64,000 nucleotides of DNA from Panax quinquefolius (Eukaryota; Streptophyta; Magnoliopsida; Apiales; Araliaceae), in assembly GCA_020205615.1 (NCBI GenBank), contig CM035170.1, positions 57,178,486 to 57,242,485 of the forward strand, given 5' to 3'. This document shows, piece by piece, positions 44,759 to 57,022 of this stretch (the first letter of the stretch is position 1; each line of letters opens with the position of its first letter). A program made the translations under genes and the position numbers. The notes under the pieces were generated by a model that ran no database searches, was not told where the DNA came from, and was given only the letters and a program-made list of their open reading frames with translations.

Positions 44759-47548
44759 TGTGACGAACGAGAATTTTGTAAATTAATTTTAATATTTATT
44801 GAATTAAATAAATATTTTTCGATGATTTAATTATTGGATTAAATAATTATTTGATGCAATTGTGGTAGATTAATTTAATTATAGGTGTTACATTTATTAA
44901 ATTAATGTAGAGAATAATTATTATTCAAATATGTAATTATGTGAGCTTATTGAATTAAATGAAATATTTAATTATGCATGATGTTATTTAATTAATTTAA
45001 TTATTAATTAGAGAGTTAATAATTTGACATTATTTATTAATGAGAAAATTATTTATGTGACTATGTGAATTTATGAGAAATTATTATATTTTATTTAAAA
45101 TATATTAAATAAAATATTGGAGTTATTTTATAAGGAGTGTGACATTAATTAAACTATAGTATAAGAAGTTTATCAAATTAAATGAGAATGAATTATATTG
45201 AATAGCAAACAAGGCCTTAGTAGTGAGTTGAGGCGATTAACCACTAATTGGTTAATCGAACAACTACGCCGCGATCTTTATTTATTATATCGACGCTTCT
45301 TCTTCATTCATTCCATTATTGCTAAGTCTAGAGAATTATCACAGAGAGAGAGAGAATTAAGAAAAAGAGAGAATTGTGAGTTGTTGATTGATTGAGAAAG
45401 TTTAATCCCTCCTATCTACACTAAACTATGAGTAATTCTCTCCAACCCAAATTCTACTTTTACGTCATTTAGTTTTTTATGAAAATGGCTTTCAATCAAG
45501 TTCTGTGGAATTTCTGTAAATTAAGAAATTGAGTTAGGAATATATGTAATAATTCGAGTAGCATAACATGTTTTATATATATTTTATATGATTCCATATC
45601 ATATGTTTCAGTAAATGATGACTTGCTATTTCAAAAATTTACAGAGTTTGGGTTTTGGCCATATGGCCTTATACGTGATATTTCATGTATTGATCGTATA
45701 TTATCCCTAAATTTTTCATTCGTATGTTGTTATGCATGTTGATACAAAGAGACCAAAGTTTAAATAAACGGATTCGGTGTTATAACGAATCCGTAGTGAC
45801 AATTTTTATGTTTTATTTTCAAAACTTTCAAGAACATCAAAGTCAGTGAAATTGCATGCTTAAACTCTGTGATTATGTGTTTTAATGGATTAAAATTAGT
45901 CTTTAGATGTTGAGTAATGTTTGTATATGAATTATATCATGTGGGTATGTCTAATTTCGAGTAGAAAATAAGAAATTGGAAGAAATTGGCATGTTCTGCG
46001 ATTTTTCGCGACTCGCCATTTCGTGTCTGATACGTAAGCATGCCATGACCCATTACAAGTATAAGATTCATGCCATATGGCATGAGCCATATGTATTGAT
46101 CGACCATGACTGACCAGAGCTAGCAGTGCCACACCGCAGTACGAGAATCAAGATAAAAGTGGCGCGCCATGGCCGCCACTCTCGAAAGTTCGTAAAATGT
46201 AATTTTTAAAATGTTTAAGTCTAACAATGTGTTAGTAAATTAATGTAATGAACATATAAACATGTTAGAAGTATAATGAGATGTAAATTAGATGTTTAAC
46301 ATGTAAATAACATAATTACATGTGGATTAAGTTATTGAATACATAATTAGTTTGATATTCATGAAGTACAAATTATGTGACAATGTGGTAAATTAACTAA
46401 GTATAGTTAATAACCAAAGTTTAAACAAAGAGAATAATCATTGATGATTAGTTAAGTTATAATTAACTGGTATTGTGAATGTGAATGGTATGTAGGATTT
46501 AAATTCAAAGAACGTGGTTAGTTAAAGTGTAATCTACGCACGAGGCAAGTTTCCTAACCCTACTTGTCATTATTGTTCAAGTTTATTATTTACCTCGAGT
46601 AAATTATCATTACTATTATTCAAGTTCAAATGTTATATTAAAGATTGATTATCCTTTCAAAGTATGATTCAGTTATACAATAATTGTCCAATTGTATACT
46701 TCTTGAGATTATTATTCGAATTGAATATCATTATTATTGAACCTTATTAGACTAGCGAACCCTTATTGATTCGACTAGTCCATAGTTGATGAAACGTTCT
46801 AAATTTCGAGAACCCTTGATGAATTATCCAAACCAAACTTCCTTTGAAAGCGGACTTGAATGTCAAACCGAGATGAACAACCTGCGCAAAGGGATTTACT
46901 TATCGCGTTAGCGTTAAGATATTGTGCATGTGTATGGTACTAAGGGTGATCCCCTAAGCACGCAGTAGAAAGGTCCATAGTCTTATGATCATTAAAGGTT
47001 TCAAGTATAACCCTTGATAACCTAGGACATAGTTCAAGGTCTTGTGACCCTCGTAAATCTTTTGATTCTTGCTATTCATTCTTGATTCAAAAGTTGAGCT
47101 TTTAATTCCAGAAGTTATTATTTCTCTCGCATGTTATTATACTGTTATTTCATTATTATACTTGTGGGAAATAGTGCTCACTCTTGCTTAATAATAACAT
47201 TACAGTTAAGAACGAAAGAACTGATGAACCTTCCACTAGTAAAAGCAAGGGCAAAGTTAGCAAGTGATGAAGACTTGTTATTTTATTAGATGATGTATTT
47301 ATGTTTAAGACTTGAGTTAATGATATTGTTAAGACTTATTTGTTTATGATTCATACAGATGTTTAAAGGTTAGTTTAACTTTGGGATTGTATTATTATTA
47401 TTCGGATGTTATAACTCTTAAGGGGAAGATTTTTATTCTATCTATTGCATGGCTTGCATTTATTATGGGTAGATAGATAGATGATATTTCAGATATCTGA
47501 TGAACACCAAATCCGTGGAATTGAAGTACCCGGATTTGGGGTGTCACT
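44759..47548 (+). repeat. Family B second LTR
   Basis: About 2790 bp, starting TGTGACGAACGAG and ending GGGGTGTCAC. It serves as 3' LTR for B1 and 5' LTR for B2. It differs from the first LTR mainly in short scrambled patches, for example at 46010-46180 against 37320-37480. Confidence 0.92.
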
Positions 47549-47549
47549 G

Positions 47550-47568
47550 AGTTAGTATCAAAGTCATG
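47550..47568 (+). promoter_or_regulatory. B2 primer binding site
   Basis: GAGTTAGTATCAAAGTCATG, a mutated copy of the B1 site (TTGGTATCAAAG). It shows that a full second internal region starts here. Confidence 0.65.
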
Positions 47569-47769
47569 AGGTTATGAACCTTAGGTGGGGGAACAACCTC
47601 AAGTAGTAGCCTTATAAAAAGAAGATAGTGATGGAAAACTCTTATCGAGTTATAAGAAATGAATTTCTGTAATTCATTGAAGATAATAAAAGACCTTATG
47701 TGTTTATGTGTTAAAGTATGCGTTAGATGATACGACTTAGTAACTAAAACTTAAAATTTTGTTGTCAGG

Positions 47770-48546
47770 ATGTCGAATGTTGGAGAAACTACTCAAGCTG
47801 GGGAGGAAGAACCCCATGTACCTATAGTACCTACTGAGGAGGAACCCCGTGTACCTATAGTACCGACAGAGAAGGAGCCCCGAGACATTCATGTCGTTTG
47901 GGAGCAGCTGGTGCAGAGGAAATCATCTCCATTGATCACCGTTGTTGGTCAGGAGCATGAACATGGGACTGATCCTGAGGAGGATCCTGAGGAGGAATTT
48001 GTTGAGGAAGAGGAAGAAGAAGAAGAGGAGTTACCACGGTACACCATTGATGCTAAGATGTATGACACGTTATACGACCGTAACGTGGAGTTACGAGACG
48101 AGGTCCAGGATCTGAATGAGCGAGCGGTTATTCAGCATATTACTCTAGAGCAGAAGGAGAGGGAGATTTCGACTCTTCACTCTCAACTGGCAAATGTAGA
48201 ATGGGATTTGGTCCATGAGAAGGGTCAAACTGAAGATAAGACCAGAGAGATAGAAAAATCAAGAAGGAATCAAGGAAACCTCCGAAAATTTGAACATAGC
48301 AGAGGAAGGTCGGGTAAGAGAATTCGTCGAAGTGATCGTGCAGAGGATGATAGTCGTGCAAAGAAAGCGAAGATTGGGGAAACGTACTCTACACTTAACA
48401 AGGCAATGAATGAGACCCAAGATCGAGTTTTGAGGTACCCAATCCAGTTTGAAGGACTACCATTGTACATGATGGATCGCAGGACGATGCATCGCATCTT
48501 AGAAGAGGAGCGTAGCAAGGCTAATCATTACCTTGACCGACAGTGA
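47770..48546 (+). CDS. B2 upstream ORF (ORF0), 258 codons, intact
   Basis: Complete ORF between PBS and gag. Layout: residues 1-45 with tandem EEPHVPIVPTEE / EEPRVPIVPTEK units; PRDIHVVWEQL at about 35-48; an acidic run near 70-90 (EEEFVEEEEEEEEEL); a long coiled coil from about 95 to 165 (YDTLYDRNVELRDEVQDLNE, ITLEQKEREISTLHSQLANV); a basic, NLS-like part near 175-200 (RGRSGKRIRRSDR, SRAKKAKIGE); and a C-terminus with LPLYMMDRRTMHRILEEERS. No gag, pol or env signature. The start ATG follows TTTTGTTGTCAG, a good acceptor. A homologue with RDIYVVREEL occupies the same place in family A. Function unknown; a structural or chromatin/RNA-binding accessory protein is my inference. It is the least damaged reading frame of the window. 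Confidence 0.75.
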   Translation: MSNVGETTQAGEEEPHVPIVPTEEEPRVPIVPTEKEPRDIHVVWEQLVQRKSSPLITVVGQEHEHGTDPEEDPEEEFVEEEEEEEEELPRYTIDAKMYDTLYDRNVELRDEVQDLNERAVIQHITLEQKEREISTLHSQLANVEWDLVHEKGQTEDKTREIEKSRRNQGNLRKFEHSRGRSGKRIRRSDRAEDDSRAKKAKIGETYSTLNKAMNETQDRVLRYPIQFEGLPLYMMDRRTMHRILEEERSKANHYLDRQ

Positions 48547-48836
48547 TATGATTTATTTAATTATGTGAAGAACTTAATTAGTTTTTTTAGATGTAAATTC
48601 TATCGTGTTTATGAACGAAAGAATATTTGAATGTTTTAAATCCTGTGGATTCTTTATTCCAGGATAGTGATGTAAATAGCAGTTATGCTATCGTTTAATG
48701 TTAAAACTTTGATTTGAATGCAAATATATCAAGTTGTTTGAGATGATGTGTTAAGTGATATGTTAAATTGTTAAGTAATATCTTAACTATTTAGAGAAAT
48801 AAATAAAGTTCTAATAAGCGTTTATTTAACAGAAAA

Positions 48837-49637
48837 ATGCCGCCAAGGAGAAGACAACAACGTTAACCGGCTCAGGAAGAGTCAACCAATAATAACAATA
48901 ATGCCAACGCTAATCCCATGCAGCAGTTGGTTAACTTACTGACTGGAGCCATGAATAATCAACCGCAAGCTCCACCAAACACAACGTTTAAAGACTTCAA
49001 GGCGGTGGGACCGCCAGAGTTCAAAGGTTCCATGAACCCAATCGAGGCTCAAACTTGGGTGATGGAAATGGAGAAGGTTTTTGATGTTGCTAGGGTTAGA
49101 GAAGACCAAAAGACTGCTTTTGCAACGTTTATGCTGAAGTCTGAGGCTAGCTACTGGTGGCAAGCAAACAAAGTGCGAGGAGGTGAAGGTGTAATTACGT
49201 GGGAGAGATTTAAAGAAATGTTTTTCAAAATGTATTTCCCAACTAGTTCGCAGAATCAGATGGAAGTTCAATTTTTGGAACTGAAGCAGGGAAACATGAG
49301 CGTACCTGACTACGCGGTTAAATTCAACGAGTTAGCGAGGTTCGTCCCGTACCAAGTACACACTGATGAGAGAAAGGCCAGAAGATTCGAACAAGGACTA
49401 AAGCCTTGGGTGTACAACAAGGTTTCAATGTTTCAGATAAACACGTTTGCTGGAGTTTTGGAAAAGGCCATCCTCACTGAAGGAGAAAGCGATGCGGTGA
49501 AAAAGTACAATCAAGATCAAAAGATGAAGAAGTGTGAAGGAGAAGGAAATAACAAGGCCAGTGGAAGTGGCACAGGAGGTGGAAATTTCAATCAGAAGAA
49601 AAGGTGGAATGACAGCTCATCATCCGGGAATCAGTAA
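48837..49637 (+). pseudogene. B2 gag
   Basis: Starts MPPRRRQQR at an ATG 4 bases after TTTATTTAACAG, then one stop (TAA for CAA at codon 10). The rest is open to 49637: MQQLVNLLTGAMNNQPQAPP, FKDFKAVGPPEFKGSMNPIE, YWWQANKVRGGEGVITWERF, the FVPYQVHTDERKARRFEQGL capsid end, and a Gly/Ser/Asn tail. A TAA after SSSSGNQ lies in frame before the zinc knuckles and is present at the same place in B1. Apart from the early stop this gag looks functional, and it shows what the frameshifted B1 copy encoded. Confidence 0.88.
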
Positions 49638-49640
49638 GGT

Positions 49641-50082
49641 AATCAGAAGAAAAGAATCGAAGCATGCCCGACTTGCGGGAAAGCCCATCTGGGAGTTTGT
49701 ATGAAAGGAAAAAGAGTGTGTTACAATTGTGGTCAGGAAGGCCACATAGCACCAAACTGTCCAAACCCAAAGAAGGGTGCTTGTTTTATTTGTGGTTCGA
49801 AGGACCATCTGGCAAGAGATTGTCCCAAGAAGGGATCGGGAGGGTCAGGATCAGGATCAGGAGGAAACTGGGGAATTAACAGTGGAAATGTTTTAACCAT
49901 CACCGGACCAACCGCAACAAACCAACCGACCGCCCGGACTTTTAATATGACGGTGCAAGATGCAGTTCAATCCCGTGATGTGGTGTCAGGTATCATTCTG
50001 ATCAATAAATTTAATGCTTACGTATTATTTGATTCGGGTGCTACTTGTTCCTTTATATCCGATTATTTTGCCAAGAATTTAT
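49641..50082 (+). pseudogene. B2 zinc knuckles and protease start, truncated
   Basis: Continues gag frame after the [30 protein letters not shown] and [14 protein letters not shown] are three knuckle-like motifs, with the second intact unlike in B1. Protease begins with [20 protein letters not shown] and breaks at 50082, where sequence identity with B1 ends abruptly (GCCAAGAATTTA then unrelated). Confidence 0.88.
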
Positions 50083-50293
50083 GCTGGGAAATGTATATGC
50101 TGCAAGAGCTCAGGTCATAACTCTGTGAATGAAGTTCAACTTAAGCTCATGACTGCTATGAGTTATGGAATATAACTCAACTATGGAGCCCTATTACTCG
50201 ATTGGATTGGTAAGTGGCTCGTCAACTCAAAGATGTAAAAAAACCATCAGAAGATGCTATACGGGCGATTCATAAGTATCATTCTACAATCAG
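50083..50293. other. Orphan segment between B2 and A3
   Basis: 211 bp not matching B1, A or C. A plus frame reads GKCICCKSSGHNSVNEVQLK, with a CX2CX4H pattern recalling the start of a zinc knuckle, but the final Cys is missing and a stop follows soon. It may be the old target DNA or a piece of another element. Confidence 0.35.
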
Positions 50294-52967
50294 TGTGACG
50301 CCCCCAAAATAGGTATACATCACCCATCTTGAGTCGCCAGTTACATGGTACAAAATTCAAATACAACTTAATAATACAACTGTCGTGTACAATACGACAA
50401 AACATAAACTGTGAGTTTGAATACAAATATTGTCTACTAGAGAGTATACAAACTCAAAAGGAGTCCTCATTACATTTATGGTCACACTATTTAACAGAAT
50501 AGTGAGGACTACTAATCCACCATCTAGGACCATCACTCCATTCCCCGACTCGTCCCTATATTCTCATTTCAAGAGAACAAAGGAAAGAAAGGGTGAGCTC
50601 AACTAGCCCAAGAAAGAAATATTACGACTAAGATAATGCGTAATAAATTATCATTAGCCCAACAAAGATGTTAAACCGATACAATATAACAAACATCAAG
50701 TTTAATCTGCGGCGAATAAGCAATCCATTAAAAGAGTCAAGTAGAGAATAAAATCTACTATCTTTTATGATTTAAAAGGTTTTTTTATCACTTTTATCGG
50801 GACTCACTTTAATAAATAATCCACATCATCGAATCACCCTCAGACTACTGCCAAGGATATTCTTTAGTATCCACGACCACGAATTATCCATGCACTACAA
50901 ACCTAAAGATAATCATGTTTTCATCAATCATTCCCGATCATGCCATAAAATAATTCATCTTTGCACCTTCGGCAAGAGAATCCATAGACATAATCATACC
51001 AAAACCGTCCATCAATGCACTATGGGTCAATGAGGACTTTTTCCATATCATTTGTAACATTACTACTACATGATTACACCGAATAATCCTCGGTCATAAT
51101 CATACCAAGTCCATCTATGCATTACAAAAGCCACATATGACTTTCAACAAAATATAAGCATGAGGATGATGCCAATGATATAAGAATTCAATAAAACAAG
51201 TTCAAGAATTAATTTATCCAGAACCAATAACGCCCAAATTATCAACATGATATCGCTTTGTAGAGTAAAATTCAAGAATGCTCAAAAGAATATTTCCATG
51301 AAAAGATATCGGATGAAGCCTTGCAAATATCAAGGATATTCCACTAATTTCATGGAGTATAGAAGTCAAAACTTTAACTAACTCGGGTATAATAAAGAAT
51401 GGAATAACAAAAGAAATCACCATGCATGCGATTGCAGATGCATAAAAGTTATTCCAATAGAATAATAATTAACGGAACCAAAAGTCAAAGTAAATTTGCA
51501 ATCGATAGGATGTTCCAATGTAATAATAAAGAATGGAATAACAATAAAAATCACCATGCATACGCGATTTCACATGATGTTATTCTAATAGAATACTAAT
51601 AAAGATTTTAAACCAGTCCCAGATAAAACGCATGCATGTGATATTCCAATGTAATAATAATAAAGATTTTATCAGTCCCATTAAAACGCATGTGCATGTG
51701 ATATTCTAATGTAATAATAATAAAGAATGGAATAATGTAAGAATTTCATCAAGTATAGGTATCCTCAGTGATACTCTGTTATTCCAATGTAATAATAAAA
51801 ATGGAATAATGTAAGTTTTCTTCATGAATACAAAAGAAATAATACCCCTTACGAGTACAACAAATAATATCCCTTACCGTAAAAGAATCTGAATATAAGA
51901 GTAGGGAAGGAGCAGGATACTTTTCTTATTTCTCTCTATAGTTTATCTCTAGAGTTTCAAAGAATTAAGTAAGATATATTGAATGAATGAGCTTATATTT
52001 ATAAAAAATAGACTCGCATAAGAATAACTAACCCATGAATTGTCCGATTGATTTACTTTAATCGATTTCGGTCCATATTTAAAGCAAAATCTTTTAAATA
52101 AAATATAATATATTCTATTTATAATCTAATAAAACGAATAACTTTATAAAAGATTTTACTATACAAACACTATCTTGAGCACTTATGCAAACACTATGCA
52201 TAATAAAATATAATATATTCTAATTATTGTCTAATAAAATGTATAACTTTATAAAAGTATTCTATTTTATATAAAAAGATTTTACTATGCAAAACACTAT
52301 GCATACTTACGCATGCACTATACAACACTATGCATAATAAAATATAATATATTCTATTCATAGAATAACTTTATAAAAGTATTCTGCTTTTATATAAAAG
52401 ATTTTACTATGCAAAATACTATGCAGATAATTATACAACACTATGCATAATAGAATATAATATATTCTATTTATAGAATAACTTTATAAAAGTATTATGT
52501 TTTATTACATTAATAATACCAATAAAACAAAACTGAGTGACTTATCACGTAAGCATCAATAATCAATATCATGTGATACTATGCAACCACGCCAGACATC
52601 GACACTTTTAACAATCGAGTGTTTCAACAGTTAACGGTAAAACTTCCGCCGTTATTTTCATAAAGTATTTTTGTCATTTTTTCAATTTGACGATAATTCC
52701 GTTGCGGGGTCCACCAATGATTGTACTGTCGTACGGATATTCTCCGATAAAAAGAATATTCCCCGACTAATCGAATATTATACAACAACTTGCATACTTT
52801 GCAAAATTTATAAATACTATCCATAATTATAACATTATATCAAATCCACACCATAATATTCAAAAAAATATTTTGAGAAAATTAAATCTTTATTCGTAAA
52901 ATCTGGGGTCTCACAATCTCCCCTCCTTATGGAATTTTGGCCTCGAAATTTACGTACGTACCTGGTA
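50294..52967 (-). mobile_element. Ty3/gypsy element A3, 3' end only
   Basis: LTR 50294-52915 (2622 bp, TGTGACGCCCCC to GGGGTCTCACA), followed by the PPT (52916-52929) and a few codons of the integrase end (minus strand PGTYVNF-like, as in A1). It is cut at 52967 by the insertion of element C. The LTR holds the minisatellite of the A2 subfamily at about 51388-51808 and a minus-strand TATA box at 51996-52003. The rest of the element should lie beyond the window. Left flank 50289-50293 is ATCAG. Confidence 0.9.
51388..51808. repeat. Minisatellite in A3 LTR
   Basis: Imperfect units with TATTCCAATGTAATAATAAA cores and CGCATG spacers, as in both A2 LTRs. Unit number differs between copies. Confidence 0.8.
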
Positions 52968-53306
52968 TGTAAAGACCCCAAACTCAGGTACTTGGAACTC
53001 GAACTCGGTTCTTCACGATACCATTTCTATGAGCAGAATAATACTAATAATAATAACAATAATATAATTATCAAACTTAACTTACATTTATCAGAGTCTA
53101 ATCCCAATTACGCAACCTTTACTATAATTCTTTACATGATATATAATACAATGATATATTGTCTAACTATTACAAAAGATACCATTTAAACATGTTCCGT
53201 TTGCTTTCCTTTTCACTTGTTCTTGTCTGAACCTTCGAGTTGTTCATGCCTAGTTGAAAACATTTAAATTAAGCAAATGAGCATTTAAAATTTAAAGAAG
53301 TAATAG

Positions 53307-53308
<2 letters not shown>

Positions 53309-53370
<62 letters not shown>
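53309..53370. repeat. AT microsatellite
   Basis: About 31 AT units inside the left LTR of C. The copy in the right LTR (about 60212-60248) is shorter, as expected from slippage after insertion. Confidence 0.9.
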
Positions 53371-53372
<2 letters not shown>

Positions 53373-56300
53373 CTGAAAGGATTTAAATATTTTCTTTGTA
53401 ATACCCTTCTACAACAAGTCAATAGTTGTGAAGTATTCTGAACCGATAATAATAACATAACAACTCTCTTTCAAATTTTTGAAACTACATATTGACTATA
53501 ACTAGGGTTATGGTGACATGCAATGAACATTATTTTCATTTTCGATAAGGTTAGACAGAAATTCATCTACAAACTGTCATAGCTTACGGGCACGAGGGTG
53601 TACATCCCATAGACCCTGTATTGATCAATACTACATTACAAGAACGATAGGATCGTTCACTCTGTCCGCCTTGGGCGCATAAAAGTTTTCCCGTGTAGGG
53701 ATGTTCATACTTGTCTGGGTTCCAAATCAAAGGTTTTATCTTGTTCAACAATAATCTATAATTCAACATATATGTATATGGGTAATTGACAAAGGTATAT
53801 CAACATGTGATTAAATACAATGATTATCCAAGTGGGGACACTTGTTTAACCATTTCTAGAAATTAACGAACAGAATATATATATATATATATATATCTCT
53901 CTGAGTTACCATATACTAACATGTTGATAATCAATGAGCTTATATAATATAAAGTTAATAATGCATGCAAATAATAATATAATTCATAAATATTCTTACT
54001 CATGTCTATTGCATAAAGAAAATGCAAAGGTAAGATGCTTGCCTGATTCGCTGCTTACAGTTCGTAACTTAGTTCTATCTTTATGTAACACCTATCAGTA
54101 ATAAGATCATTCATTCGATTAGAACAACATACTATAACACAAAGCACCGCTTATTATCATAACAAAGACATAACCTAATCACATTGTCACAAATATTCCA
54201 CAACCATTGAATCACAAATAAACACATATCTAATCAAATTATCTAAGTCCGGATCAATTTCTGAAATATGTCGGTGTATCGACAACTTTATCTGGTACTT
54301 ATCGAGTCTAAGACTTTATCCTATTGTTCAATATCTGTAAGTATCAGTCATATTATTTTTAAATGAATTATAATAATTTTTAAATAGTTATTATCTTTTA
54401 TCACGCATTTTCAAACACTGGAATCTTTATTAAATGATTTAAATATTAAACAATTATATTATCCTTAATATTTAATTAATATTAAACCATTAATGAAACC
54501 ATTTCCAAAATGTTAAAGTTATTTATAATAACTCAAAATACTTTTAAAGTATTAATATTACACTTAAATGATTTTTAAAAGAATTAAAATTATTTTAAAT
54601 AATTATCATTAATATTTAAGTATTAATGTATTACTTATCAAAATATTAAAAGTCCTTAAGCATAACTTAAAATATTTTTAATTCATTTATATCCTTTTTA
54701 AATGATTTTAAATAAATAAAACCATTTTAAAACTATTTATTTAATATAATTATTAAATAAACTTAATATCATTTATTATTAAATTAATATCATTAATATT
54801 AAATTATTAATGAGATTATCCTTTAAATATTAAAAGTTATATTTAATAACTTAAAATCTTTAAACACTTTATTTTCATTTTAAATGATTTTTATAATATT
54901 AAAATCATTTTAAACTAATTTATTTAATATAATTATTAAATAATTCTAATATCACTAATAGTAAATAATTAATGAAATTTACCATTAAATATTGAAAGTT
55001 ATATTTTATAAATTAAAATACTTTTAAACTATTTATTTTCATTTAAAATGATTTTTCTAATATTAAAATCATTTTTAAAACTAATTTATTTAATATAATT
55101 ATTAAATAAATTTAATATCATTTAATATTAAAATATTAATATTTTTCATGACAAAATATCAAAAGTTATATTTATAACTTAAAATACTTTTATAACCTTT
55201 AAATCCTTTTTCTATAATTTTTAAATCATTAATTCTATTTTTCATAATTTATTTAATATATTAAATAAATAACTTAATTATCATTAATATTAATTAATTA
55301 ATGAAATTCATCACAAAATATTAAAAGTTATCAAAAATAACTTAAATTATTTTCTTATAACATAATATAATTTTAAATGATTTTTCAAGTATTAAAATCA
55401 TTTTTAAATAATTTATTTAACAATATAATTAAATAAATTAAATACCTTTAATATTCCAAAAATATTAAATATTTATGAAATATATAAAAATTATAAAAAA
55501 CTAATTTTCAGACTTAAAAATAATTTTTAGGAATTTATTTTGTATTTTTCATAATTAAAAACTATTTTTTTCTATTTTTGATCAATTTTCAAAAATTAAT
55601 TAATTAAAAATAACTAAGTCTGTCGCTAAAGCCTTTGGCGACAGAAAAGCGTCGCCATAGGTGTTCTTGAGCCCAAGAACACCGACATCGATGTTGTTCA
55701 AGCTTACTCGTTTGACCGCTTGCAATTCTTTGTTCACATATGCTATGGGCCATCTAATGTTGCTAGATCATGGTACTAATGTAGGATTACATTTCCCCAC
55801 AATCAGATTGGTCATACAACAATTTTATTGCCAGATCTAAGCCAAGAAAAAATGTTGTCGAGATCTGCTCGGGTTTTTTGGGTAACCCGTAAACCCAAAT
55901 ACTCCGAGTAGACATATTGTGGCTTAAAAATCTAAGGGTTCAGATTGATTTAATGGTGATCTAATAGTTCACAGTTGTAGTCTATATAATAGGGTACGTA
56001 TAACATTCATCAAACCAGTTAACTTATATCAGAATCATAATTTACCATCCGGTCAACCCATGTCAGAAAACCTGTTCATCCTGTTTCTGGAAATTCCAGA
56101 AATGCCAAAACAGTGCAAGTGGTCTACTTTGACCACTTGCTACGTTCGATATGTTCATTGTTTGTGGGGTTTTATGGCATAGATATATATTATAGACAAT
56201 AGGCTACAAAGTTATTACAACACATCATCAATAAAACAACATATATGTCAGATCTGGACCTTCAAAACTCTTGTCAGACGCTGGAAACCATTTCTGGGTT

Positions 56301-57022
56301 TACCCAGATTTCCACATGGTCATGGTCGGTCAACGACCTTTGACCGATTATAACTTCAAATGTATAATAGATCTGAATATAATTCCTTTTTCATATAAAA
56401 TATAACATGACCGGCTATAGTTTAACACTTTAAAACAACAAAAACTAATAACAGATAAAGACTTAAAGCGCCTGACATTCACTGTCAGACAACAGAAAAC
56501 CAATTTCTCAGATTTTGAAAAACTTCGATTTTGAGTATCTAAATGTTATGGATCCACTTTCTACCAACCCAGATCATGGTTTAGCACTATATAAAACATA
56601 CTTAAACACAAAAACACAACATCTTTCAAAGGATCAAAGATCAAATTGTAAGATTAGTTTTATACCTTTCTTGGACAAATTTTTGACCTTATGTTTCTGA
56701 TTTCTAATTTGTGATCGTGGGGCTTCAATACATGACTGATATACTATGTATTTTCGAAGCTTTTAGAGAGAGAGGGTCTAGGATGATGGTTGTGATATAA
56801 ATGAGCAATAATGCAACATTTTCCCTCTCTTATCTATATATATATTAAGCTAGATGCATGTATGGCTGAAGTAGCTGTCAATTATAAGTCAAGAGAGTTG
56901 TTAGAGTTAGTCACCAACTCCCACACTTGTCAAAAATCCAATGTTAGCTTCAATAATGTAAATAAGGGCAAACTTGTCATTTGGCTTTTCTATTTAATGG
57001 CAATATGGTAACTTGTCAAACC

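Larger units (their letters stand above)
36084..50082 (+). mobile_element. Ty3/gypsy family B, tandem LTR-int-LTR-int array
   Basis: 5' LTR (36084-38849), internal region B1 (38850-44758), second LTR (44759-47548), then a second internal region B2 (47549-50082) that repeats PBS, upstream ORF, gag and the start of protease before breaking off. A chromodomain-like end (VIWRNHNAEEAMWELEENM) and Met-tRNA PBS place it near Tekay/Del. Flank 36079-36083 is GACTC; no partner is found because the right end is truncated. Confidence 0.9.
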
